From: an uncultured Acetatifactor sp.
GTDB taxonomy: Bacteria; Bacillota; Clostridia; Lachnospirales; Lachnospiraceae
Assembly: GCA_910578815.1 (NCBI GenBank)
Contig: CAJTSE010000012.1
Span: forward strand, 1 to 64,000
Direction: 5' to 3'
Length of the DNA stretch: 64,000 bases
The notes beneath the pieces are model-generated. The model did not search any database, had not been told where the DNA came from, and saw nothing but the letters and a program-made list of their open reading frames with translations. Below are positions 54,519-63,933 of this stretch, piece after piece; the first letter of the stretch is position 1; every line of letters begins with the position of its first letter. The position numbers and the translations under genes were made by a program.

Positions 54519-54585
54519 AAAGGGCCTGGCGCGGGGTGAGGCTGTTCGCGTGAAAAGGGCCCGTCAGCGAGGTGAGGCTGCTCGC
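54515..54585 (+). repeat. Imperfect 35-base direct repeat
   Basis: Two adjacent copies, each beginning GTGAAAAGGGCC and ending with GGTGAGGCTG(T/C)TCGC, follow the aldo/keto reductase stop codon. Confidence 0.75.
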
Positions 54586-54634
54586 CGGATAAGGACGAGC
54601 AGTCTTACCGGTTATAAAAGGAAGGATGCAGCAT

Positions 54635-55525
54635 ATGGAAAAAGCCTTTAAGCTGGACTTTGACAATGACCGGCTGGGAAGCCTGTATGTAAACTGCTGC
54701 GGCTGTTCTCAAACCGAAAGTCTGCACAGCTTTGGGCCGGCTTCCAAGCCTCATTATCTGATACATTATGTTTTAAACGGCAGGGGAATCTTTCGCTTTC
54801 ATGATAAGGAATATCGTCTGGAGGCCGGATACGGCTTTCTGATTCAGCCTAATGAGCTGGCCTTTTATCAGGCGGACGCGGAAGATCCCTGGAGCTACCT
54901 GTGGGTTGGCTTTGGGGGCAGCCGGGCGGAGGAATACCTGACAAAGATGGGATTGTCCGCCCGGCATCCCATTTTTGCCTGTGACAGGGATCAAGAGCTT
55001 TACGGAATTGTCCGGGATATGATGGAGCATAATACCTTTGGTATGGCCAATGACCTGCGCCGTAACGGCCAGATGAGCGTATTTTTATCGGTTCTGGCGG
55101 AGAGCGCCGGGGTGGTGGCACGTGACGAGGAAGATAAGGGAAACCAGTATGTGAAAAAGGCGGTTTCTTTTATCCAGAGTAATTACTGTAATCCCATTAA
55201 GGTCACGGACGTGGCGGATTATGTGTGCATAAATAGAAGCTACCTGTATACCCTGTTTAAAAATTATCTGGGAATGTCCCCCCAGCAGTTTCTGACTACC
55301 TTTCGGATCACGAAAGCCAGAGAGCTGCTGGATTCCACATCCTATTCCATCGAGAGCATTGCGCTTTCCTGCGGATACAGTGACGCCCTGGTTTTTACCA
55401 AGGCGTTTCATGCCCTGAAGGGGATGTCGCCCTCCCAGTATCGCAGGCAGAGCCATCGGGAAAACACCAGGGAGCAGCTGCAGGAGGTGGAGGGGCTGAT
55501 CGACAGCAGAAATACAGATATTTAA
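54635..55525 (+). CDS. AraC-family transcriptional regulator
   Basis: The 296-residue protein has a cupin-type sugar-sensing N-terminal domain (PHYLIHYVLNGRGIFRF and FLIQPNELAFYQADAEDPWS) and a C-terminal double HTH (KVTDVADYVCINRSYLYTLF and SIESIALSCGYSDALVFTKA, ending MSPSQYRRQ). The ATG at 54635 has GGAAGGA 8 bases upstream. It lies before galK on the same strand and could control galactose or the GH3 genes. This is inference from position. Confidence 0.9.
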   Translation: MEKAFKLDFDNDRLGSLYVNCCGCSQTESLHSFGPASKPHYLIHYVLNGRGIFRFHDKEYRLEAGYGFLIQPNELAFYQADAEDPWSYLWVGFGGSRAEEYLTKMGLSARHPIFACDRDQELYGIVRDMMEHNTFGMANDLRRNGQMSVFLSVLAESAGVVARDEEDKGNQYVKKAVSFIQSNYCNPIKVTDVADYVCINRSYLYTLFKNYLGMSPQQFLTTFRITKARELLDSTSYSIESIALSCGYSDALVFTKAFHALKGMSPSQYRRQSHRENTREQLQEVEGLIDSRNTDI

Positions 55526-55713
55526 CATTTTGACAGGTTCAAAAAACATTGGGCTGTGGTAATCCGGCGGTCTTTTTTATAAGATGGAGACAGGGGCAGG
55601 AGACAGACAGGTTTGAAATCTCCGCCGCCCGTGGCAGTGTGGTCAGTTAAATTGCTTTAAAAAATTAGCGGCGAAGGCAGGCCGGCAAAAGGAAAACGGA
55701 GGGAATGACAGGC

Positions 55714-56886
55714 ATGGAAGAAATGAAAGAGATGGTATTAAAAAAATTTGCGGAAGTATTTGGTGACAGTGACAATGCAAAGGTGTATTTTGCACCGGGC
55801 CGTGTGAATCTGATCGGGGAGCATACGGATTACAACGGCGGACATGTATTTCCCTGCGCGCTGACCATCGGCACCTACGGCGTGGCGCGGAAGAGAACGG
55901 ATAACAGGCTTTTATTTTATTCCATGAACTTTGAACAGCTGGGCGTGATCGAATCCTCTCTGGAGGATCTGGTGCCTTCTAAGGAGGCGGACTGGACTAA
56001 CTATCCCAAGGGCGTGATGTGGGCCTTCGGAGAAAAGGGAATGAAGGTTCCCTGCGGAATGGATCTGCTGTTAAACGGGAATATTCCCAACGGCTCAGGA
56101 CTTTCTTCCTCTGCATCGGTGGAGGTGCTTACGGGCTTTATTTTGCGGGATTTGTTCGGCTTTGACGTCAGCAATCAGGATTTGGCGCTGATCGGGCAGT
56201 ACTCCGAGAATCAGTTTAACAAGGTAAACTGCGGCATCATGGATCAGTTTGCCATTGCCATGGGGAAAAGAGATAACGCCATTTTCCTGGATACGGCGGA
56301 TCTTTCCTATGAATATGCGCCCATTGTTTTAAAGGGGGCTAAAATTGTTATTGCCTGCAGCAATAAAAAGCGCGGCCTGGGAGATTCCAAGTATAACGAA
56401 CGCCGGGAAGAGTGTGAGACGGCTTTGGCGGAGCTGCAAAGAAAAGTAGATATAAAGTCTCTGGGAGATCTGGATGAGGCAGGCTTTGAAAAGGCGGCAT
56501 CTGCCATTCAAAGCGATGTGCGCAGAAAGCGCGCAAAGCACGCGGTATATGAAAACCAGCGTACCATGCGTGCCGTGGAGGCGTTGAAGTCCAATGACGT
56601 GGCGGAATTTGGCCGCTTGATGAATGCTTCCCATGTGTCTCTGCGGGATGATTATGAGGTTACGGGAATTGAACTGGATACGCTGGTGGAAGAGGCCTGG
56701 AAGGTAGAGGGCGTGATCGGTTCCCGCATGACCGGTGCAGGCTTTGGCGGCTGTACTGTTAGTATCGTGAAGGATGAAGCGATTGATACCTTTATTGAGA
56801 AGGTTGGCGCCGCATACCAGTCAAAGATCGGGTATGCCGCTGACTTTTATGTGGTAGAGGTCGGAGATGGGCCGAAGGAGCTGTAA
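55714..56886 (+). CDS. galK: Galactokinase
   Basis: The 390-residue GHMP kinase phosphorylates galactose at C1 in the Leloir pathway. It shows the galactokinase signature GRVNLIGEHTDYNGGHVFP (about 29-47), the ATP-binding NGSGLSSSASVE (GLSSSAS) and the C-terminal GAGFGGCTVSIV. GGAGG precedes two ATG codons; the one at 55714 has the better spacing, although 55705 is possible. A composite hairpin element separates it from galT. Confidence 0.95.
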   Translation: MEEMKEMVLKKFAEVFGDSDNAKVYFAPGRVNLIGEHTDYNGGHVFPCALTIGTYGVARKRTDNRLLFYSMNFEQLGVIESSLEDLVPSKEADWTNYPKGVMWAFGEKGMKVPCGMDLLLNGNIPNGSGLSSSASVEVLTGFILRDLFGFDVSNQDLALIGQYSENQFNKVNCGIMDQFAIAMGKRDNAIFLDTADLSYEYAPIVLKGAKIVIACSNKKRGLGDSKYNERREECETALAELQRKVDIKSLGDLDEAGFEKAASAIQSDVRRKRAKHAVYENQRTMRAVEALKSNDVAEFGRLMNASHVSLRDDYEVTGIELDTLVEEAWKVEGVIGSRMTGAGFGGCTVSIVKDEAIDTFIEKVGAAYQSKIGYAADFYVVEVGDGPKEL

Positions 56887-56889
56887 AGT

Positions 56890-57023
56890 GTGAAAGGCGA
56901 AAAGATATTCTAAGGTTGAAAAGAACTCAACCTAAGAATATCTAAGTTTCGCCTCGAAGAATTGCCTTTCGGCAATTCTTCATAGAGTTTCACGGATTGT
57001 TTGTTTGAGCCGCCAAAGGCGGC
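56890..57023 (+). repeat. Composite hairpin element, copy 2
   Basis: The main hairpin (56895-56954) has helix 1 AGGCGAAA/TTTCGCCT, helix 2 GATATTCT/AGAATATC, helix 3 GGTTGA/TCAACC and heptaloop AAAGAAC; the joints are A, AA, TA and TAAG. It is followed by GAAGAATTGCC-TTTC-GGCAATTCTTC, TTTCAC, GGATTGTTTG and GCCGCC-AAA-GGCGGC. GTGAAA at 56890 could pair with TTTCAC (56988-56993), closing a multi-branched structure. It lies in the galK-galT gap, just before the galT Shine-Dalgarno sequence. Confidence 0.75.
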
Positions 57024-57036
57024 ATGGGGGATTAAT

Positions 57037-58560
57037 ATGGAGACAATAACGGAAAATATCAGGAAATTAGTCTCTTACGGCAGGCAGACGGGGCTGGTGC
57101 CGGAGGAAGATGCAGTCTATACCTTTAATAGGCTGCTGGAACTGTTCGGCTTGGATGAGCCGGAGGACTGCGGCGCGGGAGCCGACACTAATGTTATGTT
57201 AAAACCGGAGGATCTGGAAGCGGTTTTGGGACAGATGTGTGACTATGCTTTTGAGAAGGGGCTGATTGAGGAAAACACGGTCACATACCGTGACCTGTTC
57301 GATACGAAAATCATGAGTATGCTCATGCCAAGGCCAAGCGAAGTCATCCGCAGATTTCATGAGCTTTATGAGCAGAAGTCCCCTCAGGCAGCCACCGATT
57401 ATTACTATAAGGTGAGCCGGGATTCCGATTATATCCGCAGATACCGGGTCAGCAGAGATAAAAAGTGGATTGCGCCCACAAAATATGGCGATCTGGATAT
57501 TACCATCAATCTTTCCAAACCGGAGAAGGACCCCAAGGCCATAGCTGCGGCTAAGAATGCAAAGCAGTCCGGGTATCCCAAGTGCCTGCTCTGCCGGGAG
57601 AACGAGGGGTATGCGGGCAGGGTGAATCATCCTGCCAGACAGAATCACCGCATTATTCCCGTGACCATCAACGGGAGTCAGTGGGGATTTCAGTATTCTC
57701 CTTATGTTTACTATAATGAGCACTGCATTGTGTTTAACTTTCAGCATGTGCCCATGAAAATAGACCACGCTGCTTTTTGTAAGCTTTTCGACTTTGTAAA
57801 GCAGTTCCCTCATTACTTTGTGGGCTCCAATGCGGACCTGCCGATTGTGGGCGGCTCTATTTTAAGCCACGACCATTTCCAGGGCGGGCACTATGAATTT
57901 GCCATGGCCAAGGCTCCCGTGGAGAGAAGCTTTTCGGTAAAGGGCTTTGAGGATGTTTTGGCAGGGGTGGTACAATGGCCCATGTCCGTAATTCGTTTAA
58001 GCGGAAAGGATACGGACCGGATCATTGCCCTGGCGGACCTGATTCTGGAAAAATGGCGGGGGTATACGGATGAAGATGCGTTCATTTATGCCGTAACGGA
58101 CGGAGAGCCTCATAATACCATCACGCCCATTGCCAGAAAGCGGGGGGATCATTTTGAGCTGGATCTGGTGCTTCGCAACAATATTACAACAGAGGAACAT
58201 CCTCTTGGGGTATATCACCCCCATGCAAAGCTGCATCATATTAAAAAGGAAAACATCGGCCTGATTGAGGTCATGGGCCTGGCGGTGCTGCCTGCCCGTT
58301 TAAAGGACGAGATGGCCAGGCTGAAAGAGGCGATTCTTGCGGGAAGCGATATTCGCGGGGATGAAGAGCTGGCGAAGCACGCTGACTGGGTTGAGGAATT
58401 TATGCCCAAATATGAAAAAATAGACGCCGGCAATATTGATGCCGTGATCGAGAAGGAGATCGGTCTGGTGTTTATGGAGGTTTTGGAGGATGCCGGAGTC
58501 TATAAAAGGACAGAAAAAGGTCAGAAGGCATTTGACAGGTTTATCCGGGCGCTGGCATAA
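57037..58560 (+). CDS. galT: UDP-glucose:hexose-1-phosphate uridylyltransferase, class II
   Basis: The 507-residue enzyme exchanges UMP between UDP-glucose and galactose-1-phosphate. It is of the larger Firmicute (class II) type, without the class I zinc-site layout. The active-site region is GGSILSHDHFQGGHYEF, where the His-x-His unit carries the uridylyl group. Other family marks are KWIAPTKYGDLDITINLSKP and YYNEHCIVFNFQHVPM. GGGGGA lies before the ATG. It works with the upstream galK; galE is not in the window. Confidence 0.95.
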   Translation: METITENIRKLVSYGRQTGLVPEEDAVYTFNRLLELFGLDEPEDCGAGADTNVMLKPEDLEAVLGQMCDYAFEKGLIEENTVTYRDLFDTKIMSMLMPRPSEVIRRFHELYEQKSPQAATDYYYKVSRDSDYIRRYRVSRDKKWIAPTKYGDLDITINLSKPEKDPKAIAAAKNAKQSGYPKCLLCRENEGYAGRVNHPARQNHRIIPVTINGSQWGFQYSPYVYYNEHCIVFNFQHVPMKIDHAAFCKLFDFVKQFPHYFVGSNADLPIVGGSILSHDHFQGGHYEFAMAKAPVERSFSVKGFEDVLAGVVQWPMSVIRLSGKDTDRIIALADLILEKWRGYTDEDAFIYAVTDGEPHNTITPIARKRGDHFELDLVLRNNITTEEHPLGVYHPHAKLHHIKKENIGLIEVMGLAVLPARLKDEMARLKEAILAGSDIRGDEELAKHADWVEEFMPKYEKIDAGNIDAVIEKEIGLVFMEVLEDAGVYKRTEKGQKAFDRFIRALA

Positions 58561-58735
58561 AAAAGCCAAGATGCTGCGTGTCATATTGCCGGCATATGCC
58601 GCATATACTGTATATACTAGTGGACCACTTTTGTGAAGCCCAGAATTGTCTTATACAAGGCGTTTGAGGAAAGCGCTTGATAAGCTGCCGCTTTTCTGAA
58701 ATGGGCCGGAAGGATATTGCCTTGCGGCAGTTAAG

Positions 58736-59353
58736 TTAAAATACATCGGGATAGCTGCTCTGAAGATGTTTTAAAATCACGTTCCGGTTGGCAGAACGCA
58801 GATTTTTGGCCACGCCTCTTAGACGGTCGATTTCCTTATGCTGTCCCAGGGAGACATAATATTTGGCCAGGGAATCATAGGTGCGGCTGATGTCCGTGCC
58901 CGTGCTGACGGAAAATTCCATTAATATGGAGGCTTCTTTTTGAAAACCGGCTTCGAGCAGGTAATCCGCCCATTTTTGCAGAGTGCGTACCAAAACGGTA
59001 TAGTTCTGATCATATTCCGACAGGGCTTCCAGATTTGCCGTACCGTATTCCAGCTTCAGGTCCGTGTTAGAGTAGCCTGTAAAGTTTACAATTTTCCGGG
59101 CGGTAAGGGATTCCAGAGTGCCGATGCACTCAAGCACATCCGGGTTGTCGTTCAAAAGATGGGTGGGGAAGGACTCTAAGGGAATTTTAATATAATTCAG
59201 GTCGTCAAGGGATTTGCGGCGAACGGAGTTGGCTCGTGCTTCCCGTGACCAAAAGGCAGCTTCTTGTTCGCTGACGGTTTTGCGTTGTTTTTTTAAGATG
59301 AAGAAGATCATCAGGATAAAGATAAGAAAACTTGCCAAAAAAAACAAATTCAT
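58736..59353 (-). CDS. Membrane-anchored protein of unknown function
   Basis: The 205-residue protein has an N-terminal membrane segment (FFLASFLIFILMIFFILKK, 4-22) followed by a soluble helical domain with a TPR-like pattern (ALSEYDQNYTVLVRTLQKWA, YLLEAGFQKEASILMEFS and YDSLAKYYVSLGQHKEIDRL), suggesting protein-protein interaction at the inner face of the membrane. No family was named. It is transcribed opposite to galT and the VanW gene. Confidence 0.55.
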   Translation of the reverse strand: MNLFFLASFLIFILMIFFILKKQRKTVSEQEAAFWSREARANSVRRKSLDDLNYIKIPLESFPTHLLNDNPDVLECIGTLESLTARKIVNFTGYSNTDLKLEYGTANLEALSEYDQNYTVLVRTLQKWADYLLEAGFQKEASILMEFSVSTGTDISRTYDSLAKYYVSLGQHKEIDRLRGVAKNLRSANRNVILKHLQSSYPDVF

Positions 59354-59431
59354 ATATAATATCCTTTCAGAGTTTTATATTTTCAGTAAAAGGCCGTGCG
59401 GAGCCGTGAGCATGGCGGAAACGAGGTACTT

Positions 59432-59536
59432 ATGTTTAACATGAATAATAAAAAAACCAGGCGGCGCATTTCGGCGATTATTATTGTAATATTGGTGCTT
59501 GCTATGATTATACCCACTGTAGCATATTTCATTTGA
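59432..59536 (+). CDS. Small single-pass membrane protein, Prli42-like
   Basis: The 34-residue product is MFNMNNKKTRRRISAIIIVI followed by LVLAMIIPTVAYFI. A basic N-terminus and a single hydrophobic helix give the layout of Prli42/stressosome-anchor-like peptides of Firmicutes. GAGGT lies 4 bases before the ATG; a second ATG three codons later is possible. It was missed easily because of its size. The similarity is by shape only. Confidence 0.5.
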   Translation: MFNMNNKKTRRRISAIIIVILVLAMIIPTVAYFI

Positions 59537-59617
59537 TTTTTCAATGAGGAACTGTGTGGCGTTTTCACGTACCTTTTGCGTTACAAATCCCGGACAGCCG
59601 GGGAGGAAGGATTAATC

Positions 59618-61111
59618 ATGGAGAAGAGCAGGAAAATAGCCGGCAGGTTTTATTTTGTGCTGGCATGTGCATGTTTTTGGCTGTTTGCCATGCCGGTTCA
59701 GGCAGAGGACCAGCAAACCATAAAGCCGGGCATTTTTGCCGGAGAGATTGATCTGTCCGGCATGACCGGAGAGCAGGCGGAAACGGCGGTAGAAGAGTAT
59801 GTGGACAGCCTTCGGGATACGCAGATTATACTGCTGTATGCTGATGATATTGAGGTCACGGTTACCGCCGGAGATCTGGGAATTGCCTGGGTGAACAGGG
59901 AGATTGTAACGGAGGCTCTGGAGATCGGTACTTGTGGCAATGTGATTGAACGATATAAGATTCTTAAAGATCTGGAGCATGAAAACAAAATATACCGGAT
60001 TGATTTGTCCTTTGACATATCAAAGATGAATACTATTCTTACCGAAAAATGTTCGGTTTTCGATCAGGAGGCTGTGGATTTTGATCTTGTCCGGGAGAAC
60101 GAAGAGTTTCGGATCGTGGAAGGGCAGAAGGGATATTCCCTGGACGTGGAGATTTCCATTGATTGGATATACGAATATCTGACGAGAGACTGGGACCGCG
60201 GGGATTGCAGCATCGCCCTGTGCGTAACGGTACAGGAGCCGAAGGGCAGTATGGAAGAACTGGCACAGGTAAAGGATGTGCTGGGCAGCTTTACAACCTC
60301 TTTTAAATCCTCCAATCAATCCAGGAGCGCAAATGTGGAAAACGGCTGTGCGTTGATTAACGGAACCCTTCTTTATCCGGGAGAAGAGTTTTCGACCTAT
60401 GAGGCAGTGTCTCCTTTTTCGGAGTCCAACGGCTATTACATGGCTGGCTCCTATATCAACGGGAAGGTGGTAGACAGCCTGGGGGGCGGCATCTGTCAGG
60501 TATCCACCACCCTTTACAATGCAGTGCTGCGGGCCGAGCTGGAGGTTACGGAGAGGCATAATCATTCCATGGTGGTGAGCTATGTGCCCCGCTCCGCGGA
60601 TGCGGCTATTGCAGAAAGCTCTGGCAAGGACTTCTGTTTCCGTAATGATTTAGAGTACCCGGTGTATATTGAGGGATATATTGATAAGAAGCAGATTACC
60701 TTTAACATATATGGGAAGGAGACCAGGGACCCCGGTCGAGAAGTAATATTTGAAAGTGAAGAGCTGGAAGTAAACGTTCCGCCTGCAGATCAGATTTATG
60801 CTGATGCAACCAAACCCATAGGTTATATTGTTACGGAGGGCGCCCATATCGGTTATAAGGCAAAGTTGTGGAAAATCGTGAAAGAGGACGGCAAGGAAGT
60901 AAGCCGCACTCAGGTCAACAGCAGCAGCTATAAGATGGTGCCCAGAAGCGCAACAGTGGGAACGGCTACTGATAACCCGGCAGCTTATGAGCAGATTATG
61001 GCAGCCGTCAATTCCGGCAGTGTGGATCAGGTGAAAGCGGTGATTGCTGCATTGACAGCACCTCCACCGGCACCTCCAGCTCCGGAGGCAGGGGAGGCAG
61101 CCGTACAGTGA
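59618..61111 (+). CDS. VanW-family protein with peptidoglycan-binding-like and G5-like domains
   Basis: The 497-residue secreted protein has a signal peptide (1-29, ending VQAED), a YoaR-like putative peptidoglycan-binding region (about 40-210, PGIFAGEIDLSGMTGEQAET), the VanW domain (about 235-370, with FSTYEAVSPFSESNGYYM, GGGICQVSTTLYNAVL and RHNHSMVVSYVPRSADAAI), a G5-like segment (about 400-450) and a Pro/Ala-rich tail. VanW proteins are cell-wall associated with an undetermined activity. The start at 59618 has GGAGGAAGG upstream. Confidence 0.88.
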   Translation: MEKSRKIAGRFYFVLACACFWLFAMPVQAEDQQTIKPGIFAGEIDLSGMTGEQAETAVEEYVDSLRDTQIILLYADDIEVTVTAGDLGIAWVNREIVTEALEIGTCGNVIERYKILKDLEHENKIYRIDLSFDISKMNTILTEKCSVFDQEAVDFDLVRENEEFRIVEGQKGYSLDVEISIDWIYEYLTRDWDRGDCSIALCVTVQEPKGSMEELAQVKDVLGSFTTSFKSSNQSRSANVENGCALINGTLLYPGEEFSTYEAVSPFSESNGYYMAGSYINGKVVDSLGGGICQVSTTLYNAVLRAELEVTERHNHSMVVSYVPRSADAAIAESSGKDFCFRNDLEYPVYIEGYIDKKQITFNIYGKETRDPGREVIFESEELEVNVPPADQIYADATKPIGYIVTEGAHIGYKAKLWKIVKEDGKEVSRTQVNSSSYKMVPRSATVGTATDNPAAYEQIMAAVNSGSVDQVKAVIAALTAPPPAPPAPEAGEAAVQ

Positions 61112-61200
61112 TCTGTCTTATTCGGGCCGGGAACGGGAAGGCTGATCAGGACGTTGGCGAAAAGATAATTGACGAAAAGAGCAGAAGAGGAATTGCAGGC

Positions 61201-62274
61201 ATGAAGGTCGGGAAGGTGCCGGAGAACGTTTTAAAGCGGTCGGTTTTAAGGCAGATACAAACGAAGAGGCAAGAAATTATATGTGGCGCAGGGATAGGGG
61301 AAGACTGCGCCATTTTTTCGTTTGATGGCAGGAACATGATGACCTGTATGCAGACGGCGGTGGTGAGAACGGGCCGGTCGGACTCTTCTGCTGTCATGAT
61401 GGGGCAGCTGATCCGCCGGTGTACCAATAATCTGGCGGCGGCAGGTGCGGAGCCTGTGGGAATCATGATAGCCCTGACGCTTCCGCCGGAGACGGAAGAA
61501 GCAGAGATGAAGGATCTCATGGCCGAGGCTTCCGTCTGTTGTGAAGAGCTGAAGATTCAGATTGCAGGCGGTCAGACCTGCGTCAGCAGTGCGGTAAGAC
61601 AGCCTGTGGCTGCAGTGACGGGGTATGGCAGGCCCTTCGGTACGGGGGCGGTTCAGGCGAAGGTCGATGAGCGGGAAAAGAAGGCCGGCGAGGGACAAAA
61701 GGTTAAGGGCCCGCTAAGAAACGCCGCTTTGAAGGAAAAACTGGTGCGTGCCGGGCAGGATATAGTGATCAGCAAGTGGATCGGGCTGGAGGGAACTGCA
61801 ATTTTAGCTGAGCGGTACCGGGATAAACTGTTGCAAAGGTATCCGGCGTATTTTGTGGAGGAAGCGGCGGGCTTTGGTCGATTTCTTTCCGTGATTCCGG
61901 AGGCGGCCACCGCCGTGAAGTCCGGCGTTTGCATGATGCACGATGCTTCCGAGGGAGGAATTTTTGGAACTCTCTGGGAGCTGGCGGAAAGAGCAGGCGT
62001 TGGACTGACCATAGACTTGAAAAAAATTCCTCTGCGTCAGGAGACGGTGGAGGTATGTGAATGCTGTGGAGTAAACCCATACGAGCTGCTTTCGGGGGGC
62101 GCACTGGTGATGGTGACGGAGGACGGTCCGGGACTTGCGGAAGCGCTGAAGGCGGAAAATATTCCGGCAGCCGTGGTGGGACGGATTACGGACAGTAATG
62201 ACAGGATCATTCGTAACGGAGAGGAAACACGTTTTTTGAACAGGCCCGGAGGCGATGAGGTATACCGGGTGTGA
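61201..62274 (+). CDS. AIR synthase-related protein
   Basis: The 357-residue protein is of the PurM/HypE/ThiL/SelD superfamily of ATP-binding synthases. It has GAGIGEDCAIFSF near residue 32, a Gly-rich NNLAAAGAEPVGIMIALTLP, AGGQTCVSSAV, and the C-terminal MHDASEGGIFGTLWELAE with the family DxTxGG-like loop. The start at 61201 has AGAGGA upstream; an upstream extension overlaps the vanW stop and looks non-native. The specific substrate is unknown. It precedes an Lrp regulator and an aminotransferase gene. Confidence 0.8.
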   Translation: MKVGKVPENVLKRSVLRQIQTKRQEIICGAGIGEDCAIFSFDGRNMMTCMQTAVVRTGRSDSSAVMMGQLIRRCTNNLAAAGAEPVGIMIALTLPPETEEAEMKDLMAEASVCCEELKIQIAGGQTCVSSAVRQPVAAVTGYGRPFGTGAVQAKVDEREKKAGEGQKVKGPLRNAALKEKLVRAGQDIVISKWIGLEGTAILAERYRDKLLQRYPAYFVEEAAGFGRFLSVIPEAATAVKSGVCMMHDASEGGIFGTLWELAERAGVGLTIDLKKIPLRQETVEVCECCGVNPYELLSGGALVMVTEDGPGLAEALKAENIPAAVVGRITDSNDRIIRNGEETRFLNRPGGDEVYRV

Positions 62275-62290
62275 AAGGAGAAAGTATAAA

Positions 62291-62773
62291 ATGAGAGACG
62301 AATTACTTACCATTATTGAGAAAAACAGCCGCATTGATTTAAAGGAGCTGGCAGTCATTCTTGGCGCAGAAGAAATTGACGTTATCAACGAACTGGCAAC
62401 GTTGGAGAGCGAGGGCATTATTTGCGGCTATCATACTATGATCGACTGGGAAAAGACGGATATTGAGAAGGTTTCCGCGCTGATCGAGGTACGAGTGACC
62501 CCTCAAAGGGGGCAGGGCTTTGACAATATGGCGGAGCGCATTCAGAAGTATCCGGAGGTGCAGAGCGTTTATCTGATGTCCGGCGGTTACGACCTGATGA
62601 TTATTTTGGAAGGCAAGACCCTGCGGGAGGTGTCCTCCTTCGTATCCAACAAACTTTCTGCTTTGGATACGGTTTTAAGTACGGCCACGCACTTCATTCT
62701 GAAGAAATACAAGGATCACGGCACAGTGCTCTCCCGGAAAAAAGAAGATGAAAGGGAGATGATTACGCCATGA
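62291..62773 (+). CDS. Lrp/AsnC-family regulator
   Basis: The 160-residue regulator has a winged helix (RIDLKELAVILGAEEIDVIN, then ELATLESEGIICGYHTMIDW) and an ACT-like RAM domain (ALIEVRVTP, VQSVYLMSGGYDLMIIL) for amino-acid sensing. GGAG lies upstream of the ATG. Its stop overlaps the aminotransferase ATG (ATGA), so the two are translated together and the regulator probably controls this operon. Confidence 0.9.
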   Translation: MRDELLTIIEKNSRIDLKELAVILGAEEIDVINELATLESEGIICGYHTMIDWEKTDIEKVSALIEVRVTPQRGQGFDNMAERIQKYPEVQSVYLMSGGYDLMIILEGKTLREVSSFVSNKLSALDTVLSTATHFILKKYKDHGTVLSRKKEDEREMITP

Positions 62774-63933
62774 GAAATCCGTTAGCAGACAAGGTTGTGG
62801 AGATTAAGCCGTCAGGTATCCGCAAATTTTTTGACATTGTAAGTGAAATGAAGGATGCCATTTCTCTTGGTGTGGGCGAGCCGGACTTTGATACGCCCTG
62901 GCATATCAGAGATGAGGGCATCTATTCTCTGGAGAAAGGGAAAACCCACTATACCTCCAATGCGGGGCTTGTGGAGCTGCGTCAGGAAATCTGTAATTAT
63001 ATGCAGAGAAGACAGGGCATTACATATCATCCCTTGAAGGAGGTCCTGATTACCGTAGGCGGATCCGAGGCAATCGACATGGGACTTCGTGCTATGTGTA
63101 ATCCGGGGGATGAGGTGTTGATACCTCAGCCCAGCTATGTGTCCTATGAACCCTGCGCGGTGCTGGCAGGAGCCAAGCCCGTTATTATCAATCTGAAGGC
63201 GGAGAATGAATTCCGGCTGACGGCACAGGAGCTGGAGGACTCTATCACAGATAAAACGAAAATTCTGATCCTTCCCTTCCCCAATAATCCAACCGGAGCC
63301 ATCATGGAGCGGAAAGACCTGGAAGCGATTGCAGAGGTGATTTTAAAGCATGACATATTTGTGATGTCGGATGAAATCTATTCCGAGCTGACTTATAAGG
63401 AAAAGCATGTGTCCATTGCGGAGCTTCCTGGCATGAAGGAACGTACAATCCTGATTAACGGTTTTTCCAAGGCATATGCCATGACGGGATGGCGGCTGGG
63501 CTATGCCTGCGGGCCGGAAGAAATCATCGGGCAGATGACAAAAATTCACCAGTTTGCCATTATGTGTGCGCCTACTACAAGCCAACATGCGGCAGTAGAA
63601 GCGTTGAAGAACGGTGACGATGACGTGGAAGAAATGCGCACAGCCTATAATCAGCGCAGACGGTATCTTATGAATGCCCTGCGGGAGATGAGGCTGGAGT
63701 GTTTTGAACCTTATGGTGCATTTTATGTCTTTCCCTGCATCAAAGAATTCGGCATGACCAGCGACGAGTTTGCCGAAAAACTGCTGGCGGAAGAAAAGCT
63801 GGCGGTGGTGCCGGGTACGGCTTTTGGCGACTGCGGGGAAGGTTTTTTAAGAATTTCTTATGCTTATTCTCTGGATCAGCTGCGGGAAGCACTGAAAAGA
63901 CTGGGGCGGTTTGTGGAGAGGCTGCGGGCATAG
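62770..63933 (+). CDS. PLP-dependent aminotransferase, class I/II
   Basis: The 387-residue enzyme of the aspartate/aromatic aminotransferase family shows SLGVGEPDFDTPWHI, YTSNAGLVELRQEI, the PLP-binding NNPTGAIM and the Schiff-base lysine in INGFSKAYAMTGWRLGY (K234). The C-terminal FLRISYAYS contains the substrate-carboxylate arginine. The length is normal. It overlaps the Lrp gene by 4 bases. The remaining 67 bases to the window end contain no feature I can support. Confidence 0.93.
   Translation: MRNPLADKVVEIKPSGIRKFFDIVSEMKDAISLGVGEPDFDTPWHIRDEGIYSLEKGKTHYTSNAGLVELRQEICNYMQRRQGITYHPLKEVLITVGGSEAIDMGLRAMCNPGDEVLIPQPSYVSYEPCAVLAGAKPVIINLKAENEFRLTAQELEDSITDKTKILILPFPNNPTGAIMERKDLEAIAEVILKHDIFVMSDEIYSELTYKEKHVSIAELPGMKERTILINGFSKAYAMTGWRLGYACGPEEIIGQMTKIHQFAIMCAPTTSQHAAVEALKNGDDDVEEMRTAYNQRRRYLMNALREMRLECFEPYGAFYVFPCIKEFGMTSDEFAEKLLAEEKLAVVPGTAFGDCGEGFLRISYAYSLDQLREALKRLGRFVERLRA

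Noticed and set aside
58601..58735. Palindromic CGGCATATGCCG region after galT as an operator
   Set aside because: It lies between convergent gene ends, has no promoter nearby and no matching second site; it may just be part of terminator structure.
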